Assembly (NCBI RefSeq): GCF_002278925.1
Contig: NZ_NCJH01000011.1
Location: forward strand, 124,001-188,000
Source of the DNA: Polaromonas sp. 39-63-25
GTDB lineage: Bacteria; Pseudomonadota; Gammaproteobacteria; Burkholderiales; Burkholderiaceae_C
DNA length: 64,000 nucleotides
Reading direction: 5' to 3'
The notes beneath the pieces are model-generated. The model saw nothing but the letters and a program-made list of their open reading frames with translations. It had not been told where the DNA came from and made no database searches. The position numbers and the translations under genes were made by a program. Shown one piece after another: positions 29,168 to 38,163 of this stretch (position 1 is the stretch's first letter; each line of letters starts with the position of its first letter).

Positions 29168-30130
29168 ATGACCCATCCCACCCGCCGCTCGGTACTCAAA
29201 CGCACGGCGGCCCTCGCCGCCGTCACCCTGACAGGCATGCGCCTGTCGCCTGTTTTTGCGCAGCAGCGCGTTATCAAGGTCGGCACGCTCAAGCTGATTC
29301 ATGGCGTTACCCCGTATTTCTATTCAAAGTTCGCGCCGGCCGGCACCACCATCGAGGTGATCCCTTTTGAAAGCCCGACGGATGGCAAGAATGCGGTCGT
29401 GACCGGCACGGTCGATTTCGGCATCTACGGCCTGGCCGCGGCGACGCTGGGTGCTGCCGCCGGCGAACCCGTGGTGATCGTCGGCGCAGCATGCAACCGC
29501 GGCATGGCCATCGTGGCTGCCGCATCCTCCAAATTGACGACGTTCACCGACCTCAAGGGCAAACGCATTGGCATCTGGCCCGGTTCCACCCAGGAGGTCG
29601 TGTTCATGGACCGCCTCGCCACCGAGAAAATGACGCTGCGCGACGTTGAAGTCGTGCGGGTTTCCTTTAGCGACATGGCGTCGGCGCTGGCTCGCGGCGA
29701 TCTGGACGCTTATGTCGGTGCAGAGCCCGCACCTGGCATCAGCCTGGCCAACGGCACCGGCCGCATTCTGGAGTACCCCTACACGACCCCGACCGGTTCC
29801 CTGAACATGGTGCTGACCAGCAGCGAAGCCATGCTGAAGAAAGACCCGGAGAAGGTGCGCGCCTTGCTGAAAATCCATCGTGCCGCCAGTGAATTTGCCA
29901 TGTCGGACAAGGAAGCCTTCATTGCCATGGCCATGCAACGTCTGGGGCAGCAGCGGCGCTCGATCGAGTTGGCTGCGCCGAATGTGGAGCTGACCTGGCG
30001 CATCGACGACAAGTTCGTGACCCAGGCCCGCTATTACGGCTCGCAAATGCTGGAGCGCAAGCAGATCAGGGCGCTGCCGGATTACAGCCGTCTGATCCCC
30101 ACGGCGACACTCAGCGCGCTGTCTTCCTGA
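29168..30130 (+). CDS. ABC transporter substrate-binding protein (SsuA/TauA-like)
   Basis: A 320-aa protein from ATG 29168 with AAGGAG 8 bases upstream. The signal region MTHPTRRSVLKRTAALAAVT is twin-arginine-like (RRSVLK) and ends near SPVFAQQ. The mature protein has the NMT1/SsuA-type fold motifs: VIPFESPTDGKNAVVTGTVD, FTDLKGKRIGIWPGSTQEVV and ARGDLDAYVGAEPAPG. Family substrates are sulfonates, nitrate, thiamine precursors or other small organics; the specific ligand cannot be read. It is the first gene of a four-gene operon. Confidence 0.9.
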   Translation: MTHPTRRSVLKRTAALAAVTLTGMRLSPVFAQQRVIKVGTLKLIHGVTPYFYSKFAPAGTTIEVIPFESPTDGKNAVVTGTVDFGIYGLAAATLGAAAGEPVVIVGAACNRGMAIVAAASSKLTTFTDLKGKRIGIWPGSTQEVVFMDRLATEKMTLRDVEVVRVSFSDMASALARGDLDAYVGAEPAPGISLANGTGRILEYPYTTPTGSLNMVLTSSEAMLKKDPEKVRALLKIHRAASEFAMSDKEAFIAMAMQRLGQQRRSIELAAPNVELTWRIDDKFVTQARYYGSQMLERKQIRALPDYSRLIPTATLSALSS

Positions 30131-30132
30131 TC

Positions 30133-31002
30133 ATGTCTGTCAGCGCTCAAACCATGGCCGAGCCTGCGGCCGCCGCGGCCCTCGCGCCGGCGCTGCCGGT
30201 CACGGCACAAAATTCACCAGCCGGCTGGCGCGGTGCCACGGCGCTGGCGCTGGTGGTGCCTGTCCTGCTGCTGCTGCTGTGGTGGGCATGGGTCAAATGG
30301 TCCGGCACGATGCTGATTCCCTTGCCACAAGCCGTGGCGGTGATGATGTGGGATTTCACGTTCGGCGGCGTGTATGACGATGCCTTCAGCGCCACGCTGC
30401 TGAAGCATTTGTCGGCATCGACCGGGCGCGTGTTTTTCGGCTTCGGCCTTGCCGCTTTGGCAGGAATACCGTTGGGCCTGATGCTGGGGCGTTCGCAGCT
30501 CCTGCGCATGATGCTGGACCCCATGCTGTCGCTGCTGCGGCCGATACCGGTCACCGCCTGGCTTCCGCTGGCGATGATTTTCTTCGGCCTGGGCGCCAAT
30601 TCCGCGATTTTCCTGGTGTTTCTCGGTGCTTTCTACCCGATCATGCTCAACACCGTTTTCGGTGTGCGATCAGTCGATCCCCGGCTGTTCGAAGCGGCAG
30701 CCATGCTGGGCTGCACCGGCACGGCCCAGTTCCGGTCGGTGACCTTGCGCGGGGCGTTGCCCAGCATCTTCAATGGCCTGCGGCTTGGGTTGTCCTTTGC
30801 GTGGATCCTGATCGTGGTTGGAGAAATGACGGGTGTGCAGCTGGGTCTGGGTGCCGTGATCATGGATGCGCGAACCCTGTCCCGCACCGACCTCGTCATC
30901 ACCGGCATGATTTTTATCGGCATCGCCGGATTTTTATGTGATCGCGTGATTGTCCTCATCAACAACCGCCTGATGCGCTGGAGCCCCCAACACCATGCTT
31001 GA
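30133..31002 (+). CDS. ABC transporter permease (SsuC/TauC-like)
   Basis: A 289-aa inner-membrane protein with an Ala-rich N-terminus and about six transmembrane segments. The first is ALALVVPVLLLLLWWAWVKW. The permease EAA-type loop includes DPRLFEAAAMLGCTGTAQFR. It starts 2 bases after the binding-protein stop and overlaps the ATPase start by 8 bases. Confidence 0.93.
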   Translation: MSVSAQTMAEPAAAAALAPALPVTAQNSPAGWRGATALALVVPVLLLLLWWAWVKWSGTMLIPLPQAVAVMMWDFTFGGVYDDAFSATLLKHLSASTGRVFFGFGLAALAGIPLGLMLGRSQLLRMMLDPMLSLLRPIPVTAWLPLAMIFFGLGANSAIFLVFLGAFYPIMLNTVFGVRSVDPRLFEAAAMLGCTGTAQFRSVTLRGALPSIFNGLRLGLSFAWILIVVGEMTGVQLGLGAVIMDARTLSRTDLVITGMIFIGIAGFLCDRVIVLINNRLMRWSPQHHA

Positions 31003-31819
31003 CGAATCCCTTCCATCGGCTGACCGTTTCAAGGTGCCTGCCCTGCAAGTCAGCGGTGTCGACAAGACCTACAAAGCCTCCAACGGATCGGTCGAGGCGT
31101 TGCGAGGCATCAACCTCACGGTTGCGCAGGGCGAGTTCGTTTGCCTGCTGGGCGCATCCGGTTGCGGCAAGTCCAGCCTGCTGCGCATTCTGGCCGGGTT
31201 CGAACAAAGCACCGCGGGCCACATCGAAACCTACGGCCTGCCCGTCACAGGGCCGGGCCCGGATCGCGGCATGGTGTTTCAGGACTACGGCCTGTTCCCC
31301 TGGCTTACCGTGCGTGACAACATCGGGTTCGGCCCTCAACATGCCGGCCGCAGCCGGCGGGAAACGGCAGCGATCGCCGACAGGTTCGCCGAGATGGTCG
31401 GCCTGAGCGGCTTCGTCAACCGCTTTCCAGGTCAGCTCTCCGGCGGCATGAAGCAGCGTGTTGCCATTGCCCGCGTCCTCGCCAACAACGGACGCATCCT
31501 CCTGATGGATGAGCCGTTTGGCGCGCTCGATGCATTGACCCGCGCCAAACTGCAGGAAGAATTGCTGACGATCTGGCGTGAAACCCGGTTGACCGTCGTT
31601 TTTGTCACCCATTCGGTGGAAGAGGCCATTTTTCTGGCCGATCGCGTGGTGGTCATGAGCGCCGGCCCGGGCCGCATTGCCAGCGATATCCGTATCGATC
31701 TGCCACGCCCCCGCGATGTCTCGTCGGTTGAATTCAATGCCTTGCGGCGCGAAATAACGAATGGTTTGTCCAGCCATCTGGCGCCGCAACGACAGGATGC
31801 GGCGATGGTGAACGCATGA
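30995..31819 (+). CDS. ABC transporter ATP-binding protein (SsuB/TauB-like)
   Basis: A 274-aa protein. Walker A is LLGASGCGKSSLLRILAG, the Q-loop VFQDYGLFPWLTVRDNIGFG, the signature FPGQLSGGMKQRVAIARVLA, Walker B ILLMDEPFGALDALTR and the H-loop VVFVTHSVEEA. The motifs are those of the nitrate/sulfonate/taurine subgroup. It overlaps the hydrolase start by 4 bases. Confidence 0.95.
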   Translation: MLDESLPSADRFKVPALQVSGVDKTYKASNGSVEALRGINLTVAQGEFVCLLGASGCGKSSLLRILAGFEQSTAGHIETYGLPVTGPGPDRGMVFQDYGLFPWLTVRDNIGFGPQHAGRSRRETAAIADRFAEMVGLSGFVNRFPGQLSGGMKQRVAIARVLANNGRILLMDEPFGALDALTRAKLQEELLTIWRETRLTVVFVTHSVEEAIFLADRVVVMSAGPGRIASDIRIDLPRPRDVSSVEFNALRREITNGLSSHLAPQRQDAAMVNA

Positions 31820-32691
31820 GCGGCATACCGGAGGTCAGCACTGTCGGACCCAGTGGGGCGGTGTATCGCGGCATGAACCGCGAGGCCCTGACCGAAGCCT
31901 ACAACAACAGCGGGGCCGTGGTCGACAGTCCACAATGGCTCGAACGGTGGCGCCAGCGCAGCGAGGCGCTGCGCATCAGCCACGGAACCCGGCTCAATAT
32001 GGCTTACGGCAGTGGAGACAGGCAAAAAATCGACTACTTCGCCTGCGGCGTGCCGAATGCGCCACTGTTTGTTTTTCTCCACGGCGGCTATTGGCAACGC
32101 AACAGCCGCGACATGTTCTCGTTTGTCGCCGAAGGCCCGATGGCAAACGGGTTTGACGTGGCCATCGTGGGTTACACCCTGGCACCGGAGGCCAGCCTTC
32201 AGCAAATTCTTGATGAATGCGCCTGGGCCATCGATTTCCTGCTTGATCGCGCCCAGACCCTGAAGCTGGATTTCAACCCCGCCCAGCTGATTGTCGGTGG
32301 CTGGTCGGCCGGTGGCCATCTTGCTGCCGCGCTGTTGGCTGGTGAACATCGCTTGAAAGGCGCGCTGGCCATCAGCGGCATTTTCGACCTCGAGCCGATT
32401 TCCCTGTGCGCCCTGAACGACAAGCTCGGCCTGAGCAAGGACGATGCGATGCGCCTGAGCCCGCTGCACAGGATCGAGGCGTCACAGCCTGCGTTGTGTC
32501 TTGTGTTCGGCGCTGACGAACTGCCGGAACTGAAACGTCAGTCCACGGACTATGCGCAAGCCGCGCTCGGGGCCGGCGCCCAACTCAAGCTTGAATCGAT
32601 CACGGGATGCAACCACTTTTCCATACTGGACGAGCTGTACCGCGCGGATGGTCGCCTGGTTCAGTGTCTGAAGGCCTTGACCGGGAATTGA
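31816..32691 (+). CDS. alpha/beta hydrolase, kynurenine-formamidase-like
   Basis: A 291-aa protein. The N-terminal YRGMNREALTEAYNNSGAVV and HGGYWQ (89-94, oxyanion hole) with nucleophile GGWSAGGHLA (Ser164) place it with KynB-like arylformamidases and carboxylesterases. The acid lies near FGADELPE and the His in GCNHFSILDELY. It ends the ABC uptake operon with an ATGA overlap, so it probably hydrolyses an amide or ester carried in by that transporter. The substrate is not known. Confidence 0.85.
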   Translation: MSGIPEVSTVGPSGAVYRGMNREALTEAYNNSGAVVDSPQWLERWRQRSEALRISHGTRLNMAYGSGDRQKIDYFACGVPNAPLFVFLHGGYWQRNSRDMFSFVAEGPMANGFDVAIVGYTLAPEASLQQILDECAWAIDFLLDRAQTLKLDFNPAQLIVGGWSAGGHLAAALLAGEHRLKGALAISGIFDLEPISLCALNDKLGLSKDDAMRLSPLHRIEASQPALCLVFGADELPELKRQSTDYAQAALGAGAQLKLESITGCNHFSILDELYRADGRLVQCLKALTGN

Positions 32692-32697
32692 CCCGCG

Positions 32698-33177
<480 letters not shown>

Positions 33178-33199
33178 GGATTCAGGCGTTCAATGGGTT

Positions 33200-33970
33200 C
33201 TAAAGACCGGCTTTGGCAATCTGCAGCAGCGCCGGAACCAGCAGCCCGACCCCCGTCAGCAGCAGCAGCGCACTGACCAGTTTGAGCACCGTGGGCCGCG
33301 ACCAGCCGGGCGGGTGCCGCTCCAGCCACCAGCTTAGCGCGAACACCAGCGGCGCGGCAAGCAGGCACAGCTTGAGCGCGTTGGCGCTGAACTGCCCGGT
33401 GCCCAGCACCATGGTCAGCCGCATCAGCGAACTGGCCGCCAGCGTTGCCACCAGAGTGTCGCGCACCGTCCGCAGCGGCATCGGCTGGCGGTACAGGTGG
33501 TAGACCAGCGGCGGCCCGCCGGTCGAAAAAAGACCGGTCAGCAGGCCCGAGACCACGCCCCAGGTGCGAAACGAGGCGGCGGACGAGCGTTCACGCAGGG
33601 CCGCGGCCTGCAGCAGCACCACGATGGCGCAGGCCACCACCGTCAGGCCCAGCAGCACACGCAAAACCAGCGTGACGTTGCTGCTGAGCCAGCCGACCAG
33701 CAGCACACCCGCCAGAATACCCATGGCGCTGCCCAGCGTGGTGTCGCGGAAGGCGGGCACATCGAGCGTGCGGCCCGAGCGACGCAGGGCGACCAGAGCG
33801 TTGGCCAGTGCCAGCACGGTGGCCACGTTGGCCAGGTCCGCCAGCGGGGCGAGCTCCAGCAGGCCGGCCAGGCCCAGCAGGATCAGCGCGAACGCAAAAC
33901 CGCTGAGGTTCTGGGCGCAGGTCGCCAGGGCCACACACAGCAGGAAAAGCGCGATCTGCCACGCCGTCAT
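33200..33970 (-). CDS. TauE/SafE (TSUP) family permease
   Basis: A 256-aa protein from ATG 33970 (MTAWQIALFLLCVALATCAQ), with about eight hydrophobic helices arranged in two halves, each containing a TSUP signature (NLSGFAFALILLGLAGLLEL and GVVSGLLTGLFSTGGPPLVY). Members export sulfite, sulfoacetate or other organosulfur anions; the direction and substrate here are unknown. The frame is open further upstream, but that part lacks membrane character. Confidence 0.88.
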   Translation of the reverse strand: MTAWQIALFLLCVALATCAQNLSGFAFALILLGLAGLLELAPLADLANVATVLALANALVALRRSGRTLDVPAFRDTTLGSAMGILAGVLLVGWLSSNVTLVLRVLLGLTVVACAIVVLLQAAALRERSSAASFRTWGVVSGLLTGLFSTGGPPLVYHLYRQPMPLRTVRDTLVATLAASSLMRLTMVLGTGQFSANALKLCLLAAPLVFALSWWLERHPPGWSRPTVLKLVSALLLLTGVGLLVPALLQIAKAGL

Positions 33971-34200
33971 TGCCCCGCACGCTGCGGGTTCTTCGCCCGC
34001 CAGTCTGGAAATTGCATACACATGCGGGCAGGATAACCTGCCGGCAGCGCACGGTCGGGGCGACGGGGCAGCAAGAACGGGCAGGCGACGTCGGCGCCAG
34101 CACATTTGCCGAAGTCTTTCTAGAATGCGCCATCCGTTGTCCCCGAGCGGGCCCTGTCCCGGGCCTGGCCAGGGGCACAGTTCTCATCAAAATTTCACCC

Positions 34201-35142
34201 ATGACAGACAACTCCCACCCCTCCCTGATCCCTTCCCAGAACCCTCTCAAGGTCGCCGTCATGGGCGCAGGCGCCGTCGGCTGCTATTACGGCGGTATGC
34301 TGGCGCGTGCCGGCCACGACGTGGTGCTGATCGCCCGGGCGCAACACGTGGAAGCCATCACACGCGACGGCCTGCACATGGAAACCCGGACCTTCGACGA
34401 GCACGTGCGCCTGGCCGCCAGCAGCGAGCCCGGCGCGGTGCAGGGCGCCCGGTTGGCGCTGTTCTGCGTCAAGTCCACCGACACCGAAGCCGCAGGCGCG
34501 CTGATACGGCCGCATCTGGCGCCCGATGCCCTGGTGCTCTGCCTGCAAAACGGCGTGGACAACGCCGACCGGCTGCGCACCGTGCTGCCGCAACACACGG
34601 TGGCCGCCGCCGTCGTTTACGTCGCCACTGAAATGGCCGGTCCCGGCCACGTCAAACACCACGGCCGTGGCGAGCTGGTGATCGAGCCGTCCCCGGCCAG
34701 CGCGGCCGTGGCGCAGGCGCTGATCGCCGCCGGCGTGCCGACCGAGATCTCCGACAACGTGCGCGGCGCCTTGTGGGCCAAGCTGATCCTCAACTGCGCC
34801 TACAACGCCGTCTCGGCCATCACCCAGCTGCCGTATGGCCAGACGGTGGCCGGTGAAGGTGTGCCCGACCTGATGCGCGACGTGGTGGCCGAATGCCTGG
34901 CCGTGGCGCAGGCCGAAGGCGTGCAGGTGGCGGGCGACGTGTATGCCGCGGTGGACAAGCTCGCCGCCAGCATGCCCGGCCAGTTTTCATCGACCGCGCA
35001 GGACCTGGCACGCGGCAAACCCACCGAAATCGACTACCTCAACGGACTGATCGTCAAGCGCGGCGCGGCGCTGGGCGTGGCAACGCCGGCGAACCGGGTG
35101 TTGTGGGCGCTGGTGAAGTTGATGGAGCGCAAACAGTCCTAG
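34201..35142 (+). CDS. ketopantoate reductase family protein
   Basis: A 313-aa protein from ATG 34201. The Rossmann motif VAVMGAGAVGCYYGGMLARA is at about 18-37. Further motifs are FCVKSTDTE, LQNGVDN and the C-terminal catalytic Lys region LWAKLILNCAYNAVSAITQL, then GKPTEIDYLNG. PanE reduces 2-dehydropantoate to pantoate with NADPH in coenzyme A synthesis. Comamonadaceae often carry several paralogues, so I do not assign the symbol. Confidence 0.88.
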   Translation: MTDNSHPSLIPSQNPLKVAVMGAGAVGCYYGGMLARAGHDVVLIARAQHVEAITRDGLHMETRTFDEHVRLAASSEPGAVQGARLALFCVKSTDTEAAGALIRPHLAPDALVLCLQNGVDNADRLRTVLPQHTVAAAVVYVATEMAGPGHVKHHGRGELVIEPSPASAAVAQALIAAGVPTEISDNVRGALWAKLILNCAYNAVSAITQLPYGQTVAGEGVPDLMRDVVAECLAVAQAEGVQVAGDVYAAVDKLAASMPGQFSSTAQDLARGKPTEIDYLNGLIVKRGAALGVATPANRVLWALVKLMERKQS

Positions 35143-35313
35143 AAAGTGCGTGATTGTTGGGCGAGCGATTCGCCTACAAAGAGAGCCGACTCCCGGCCGT
35201 TCGCCATCGCACAGACCAGCGGGTGTCACCACCGTATGCTGAAAGCTGAGGCCGTCCAGCTGCCACCTCGGCAAGCTGGGAAGACAGGCTCATCACCTGG
35301 TTCTGTATTGCCT

Positions 35314-36099
35314 ATGCCTTCACCCAAAACAAAGCCGCTCCGGGCTTCCTCCTCGCCAAGCGCACCTGCGAAGACGGTCGTGGCCAGTTCGAGCGAAATA
35401 AAACTCAATCGTCTGCTCGCCGCTTTACCCGACGCGCAGCTCAAGGCCTGGTTGCCGCATCTTGAACTGTTTGAGATGCCGCTGGGCGAGGTGCTTTATG
35501 AATCCGGCAAAGTCGAGCACTACGTCTATTTTCCGACCTCGTCCATCGTCTCGTTGCTCTACGTCATGAAAAATGGCGACTCGGCCGAAATTGCGGTGGT
35601 CGGCAACGAGGGTATCGTCGGCATCTCGCTCTTCATGGGCGGAAACACCACGCCCAGCCGTGCCGTGGTGCAAAGCGGCGGCAAGGGCTACCGCCTGAAA
35701 GCAAAGTTCATGAAGGACGAGTTTGACAAGGCTGGGCCGGTGACGAACCTGCTGTTGCGTTATACCCAGGCGCTGATCACGCAGATGTCGCAAACGGCCG
35801 TCTGCAACCGCCATCACTCCCTGGACGAACAGCTGTGCCGGTGGCTGCTGCTGAGCCTGGACCGCCTGCCGGGCAACGAACTGGTGATGACCCAGGAGTT
35901 GATTGCCAACATGCTGGGCGTGCGCCGGGTCGGCGTCACGGAAGCGGCGCTCAAGGTGCAGGAGGCCGGGCTGATCAGCTACGCCCGCGGCCGCATCAAG
36001 GTATTGGACCGAAAGGGGCTGGAGCAGCGTTCCTGCGAGTGTTACCAGGTCGTCAAGGACGAATATGACCGCTTGCTGCCGATGGAGATGGCCAGCTAG
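35314..36099 (+). CDS. Crp/Fnr-family transcriptional regulator
   Basis: A 261-aa protein from ATG 35314; earlier in-frame starts give low-complexity sequence. The cyclic-nucleotide-binding-like domain shows LYESGKVEHYVYFPTSSIVS and AEIAVVGNEGIVGISLFMGG. The C-terminal HTH is ELIANMLGVRRVGVTEAALK. The Fnr iron-sulfur cysteines are absent. The GxVxxxVYFP form is a common betaproteobacterial subgroup that often responds to unknown signals. Confidence 0.86.
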   Translation: MPSPKTKPLRASSSPSAPAKTVVASSSEIKLNRLLAALPDAQLKAWLPHLELFEMPLGEVLYESGKVEHYVYFPTSSIVSLLYVMKNGDSAEIAVVGNEGIVGISLFMGGNTTPSRAVVQSGGKGYRLKAKFMKDEFDKAGPVTNLLLRYTQALITQMSQTAVCNRHHSLDEQLCRWLLLSLDRLPGNELVMTQELIANMLGVRRVGVTEAALKVQEAGLISYARGRIKVLDRKGLEQRSCECYQVVKDEYDRLLPMEMAS

Positions 36100-36233
36100 G
36101 CGCAAGCGCCTCGCGGCCATCCGGTTCACCGGACCCGTTCGCCCTGAGCGGCTTGTCCTGTGGGGCCGTCAAGGGCTTTCCGCCCATCCAGACGGCGTGA
36201 CGTCCTACATATTTCTTCATTTTTTTCGGCTAA

Positions 36234-36247
36234 GTCCGGTACCGGAC
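36234..36247. promoter_or_regulatory. perfect 14-bp palindrome
   Basis: GTCCGGTACCGGAC lies in the 265-base gap after the Crp/Fnr gene and 118 bases before the next open frame. It could be an operator for the downstream gene; no partner is proven. Confidence 0.35.
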
Positions 36248-36364
36248 CGACCGTCGTCTTTGAAACTTCTATAAACGACCCAAGGCAATGGCGTACCGAG
36301 CCTCGGTCGCATTAGCGCCTTACCGTCGCTGCAGCGTTATGCAGCAAATTCCGCAGGTTCCCGC

Positions 36365-36769
36365 ATGAAGCGAACAGCCTCCTTGCCCACCAGACAGATG
36401 CGAAATCTTGCGCACAAAGCCCTCAAGGCGCTTGGTTTCGTCAACCTCGATCTCCTGTTCAAGGCGCCTCCTTCGCCCGTCACAACCGCTCCGCCGACGG
36501 AATTGCAGGCGCAGGACAACACCGGTTTGCCAGGGGAAACCCATCCCGCTGGACAGGGGGCGGCATGCCGTCTGCAGATTCCGTTCGAGGACTGGGACAT
36601 CCTGTTCCAATCGGTCCAGTCGCGGCTCGGAAAAACCGTGGACGCGCACCTCGCGTCAGCCCCGTCGCCGCATTCCGACGATGCCGCCGCCCATCTTCAG
36701 GTGGTGGTCCTCGATTGCGTGGCTGCCCTGGAGAAACTGCGCACGGCATTGACGCCGGAGCGCGCGTAG
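36365..36769 (+). CDS. hypothetical protein
   Basis: A 134-aa protein. The first 55 residues are basic and low in order; the C-terminal half (RLQIPFEDWDILFQSVQSRL, then HLQVVVLDCVAALEKLRTAL) has amphipathic helices and looks like a small folded domain. No family recognised. ATG 36398 is an alternative start. Neighbours are a Crp/Fnr regulator and an FtsH remnant, so this may be a small decayed accessory spot. Confidence 0.45.
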   Translation: MKRTASLPTRQMRNLAHKALKALGFVNLDLLFKAPPSPVTTAPPTELQAQDNTGLPGETHPAGQGAACRLQIPFEDWDILFQSVQSRLGKTVDAHLASAPSPHSDDAAAHLQVVVLDCVAALEKLRTALTPERA

Positions 36770-36876
36770 CGCCGGCAGACCGGGGGCGTCGCGGTCTGGC
36801 GGATATTGGTGGCGCGCAAGCATGGCCAAGTTCCTCTCATCCAAGGAGAGGTGTCGGCCCCCTCAACAAGCAAAGC

Positions 36877-37060
36877 ATGACGCAAAAAGGCAGCCTCGAT
36901 GCGCTGGAAAAGATCGTGCTCGCCCCCGAACGGCCGGTGCTGCGTAGCGCCGACGACCGCCAGCGCATTGCTTGCCACGAGAGCGGGCACGCCATTCCAG
37001 GCCTGGTCGTACCCGGACGCTGACCCCGGTGCAGCGCGTCAGGATCGTGCTGTGTGGCCC
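36877..37060 (+). pseudogene. fragment of an FtsH-type M41 peptidase
   Basis: From ATG 36877 the frame reads SLDALEKIVLAPERPVLRSA and then DDRQRIACHESGHAIPGLVV, closed by TGA at 37021-37023. The segment matches the start of the FtsH peptidase domain (DxLDRIVLGPERK... HEAGH), including the zinc-binding HExxH as HESGH. In another frame the DNA continues as PVQRVRIV, matching the family's next conserved strand (PVHRVTIV), so a frameshift is present. Neither the AAA domain nor the rest of the peptidase is found. Confidence 0.7.
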
Positions 37061-37110
37061 GATGCCGCTGCCGGTCCCGCCACAGTGCAGCCTATCGAAA
37101 ACGACAGTGC

Positions 37111-37830
37111 TCAGTCCAGGTACTTGCCGCCATTGACCGACAGCGTGATGCCTGTGATGAAACCGGCGTCGTCGGCGGCGAGGAAAACGACGGCGCGGGC
37201 GATCTCTGCCGGTGTGGCCAGGCGGCCGACCGGCACGGTTTTCAGGATCTGCTCCATCACCTCGGGGCGCACTGCGCTGACCATGGCGGTGTCGGTGTAG
37301 CCCGGTGCGATGACATTGGCCGTGATGTTGCGGGAAGCGCCTTCGAGCGCCAGCGACTTCGTGAAGCCGATCAGCCCGGCCTTGCTCGCGGCATAGTTGG
37401 TCTGGCCTGCCTGGCCCGAGAGTCCATTGACCGAACTCATGTTGATCACCCGGCCAAAACGGCGTTCGCGCATGCCCTCGATCACCGCGCGGCACATGTT
37501 GAAGCAACTGCCCAGGTTGACGTCGATCACCTCGCGCCATTGCTGAGCGCTCATCTTGTGCAGCATCGCGTCGCGCGTGATGCCGGCGTTGTTGACGAGA
37601 ACTTCTATGGGCCCCAAGGCGGCCTCGACTTCCGCAACACCCGCCACGCAGGCGTCAGCGTCGGCCACGTTCCAGGCAAAAGCCGCGATGCCGGTGCGGG
37701 CCGTGAAGGCCGCAGCTGCAGCCTGGTTGCTGCCGTAATTGACGGCCACGCGGTAGCCCGCAGCGAGCAGGGCTTGCGCTGTGGCGGCCCCAATGCCGGC
37801 AGTGCCGCCGGTGATCAGTGCGACCCGCAT
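37111..37830 (-). CDS. phbB: acetoacetyl-CoA reductase
   Basis: A 239-aa short-chain dehydrogenase from ATG 37830, with GGAAAGG 6 bases upstream. The cofactor motif is ALITGGTAGIGAATAQALLA. NNAGITRDAMLHKM and the catalytic YAASKAGLIGFTKSLALEGA (Ser, Tyr, Lys) follow, then IAPGYTDTAMVSAVRPEVME and the C-terminal SVNGGKYLD. It reduces acetoacetyl-CoA to (R)-3-hydroxybutyryl-CoA for polyhydroxybutyrate. phbA and phbC are not in the window. Confidence 0.93.
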   Translation of the reverse strand: MRVALITGGTAGIGAATAQALLAAGYRVAVNYGSNQAAAAAFTARTGIAAFAWNVADADACVAGVAEVEAALGPIEVLVNNAGITRDAMLHKMSAQQWREVIDVNLGSCFNMCRAVIEGMRERRFGRVINMSSVNGLSGQAGQTNYAASKAGLIGFTKSLALEGASRNITANVIAPGYTDTAMVSAVRPEVMEQILKTVPVGRLATPAEIARAVVFLAADDAGFITGITLSVNGGKYLD

Positions 37831-37831
37831 G

Positions 37832-37915
37832 TCAGGCCTTTCCGGCAAGGTGTTTCAGAGCCGCTACGTTGCCCGAGGCGGGGCGTTTGTTCATTGTGGG
37901 TTTGCTGGTGGCCAT
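37832..37915 (-). CDS. possible 27-aa leader peptide before phbB
   Basis: ATG 37915 opens MATSKPTMNKRPASGNVAAL and ends KHLAGKA, stopping one base before the phbB start (TGACATG). Its basic composition and tight junction suggest coupling, but no strong ribosome site is seen, so it may be chance. Confidence 0.3.
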   Translation of the reverse strand: MATSKPTMNKRPASGNVAALKHLAGKA

Positions 37916-38163
37916 GGTTTTCTCTGCGTCGTTGATGGGCTGTACACAGGGCTCGCACCCTTCCGTGCCACTGTAGGAAAGGCCGGGCTGGCCGGCGTTG
38001 AGATGGATCAAGTCAAGAGGCCGGCGCGGCCGCTTTTTGTGCCGTCGAAGCAGGGCCGTCCGGGCCAGCTCGGCAGCCCGCCGGTACCCTTGCGCTGCAT
38101 CAAGACGAGTGTGGCTGCGGGGTGCGATGTTGCTTTCCATCAACCCTTCCTGGAGTGACCGTC

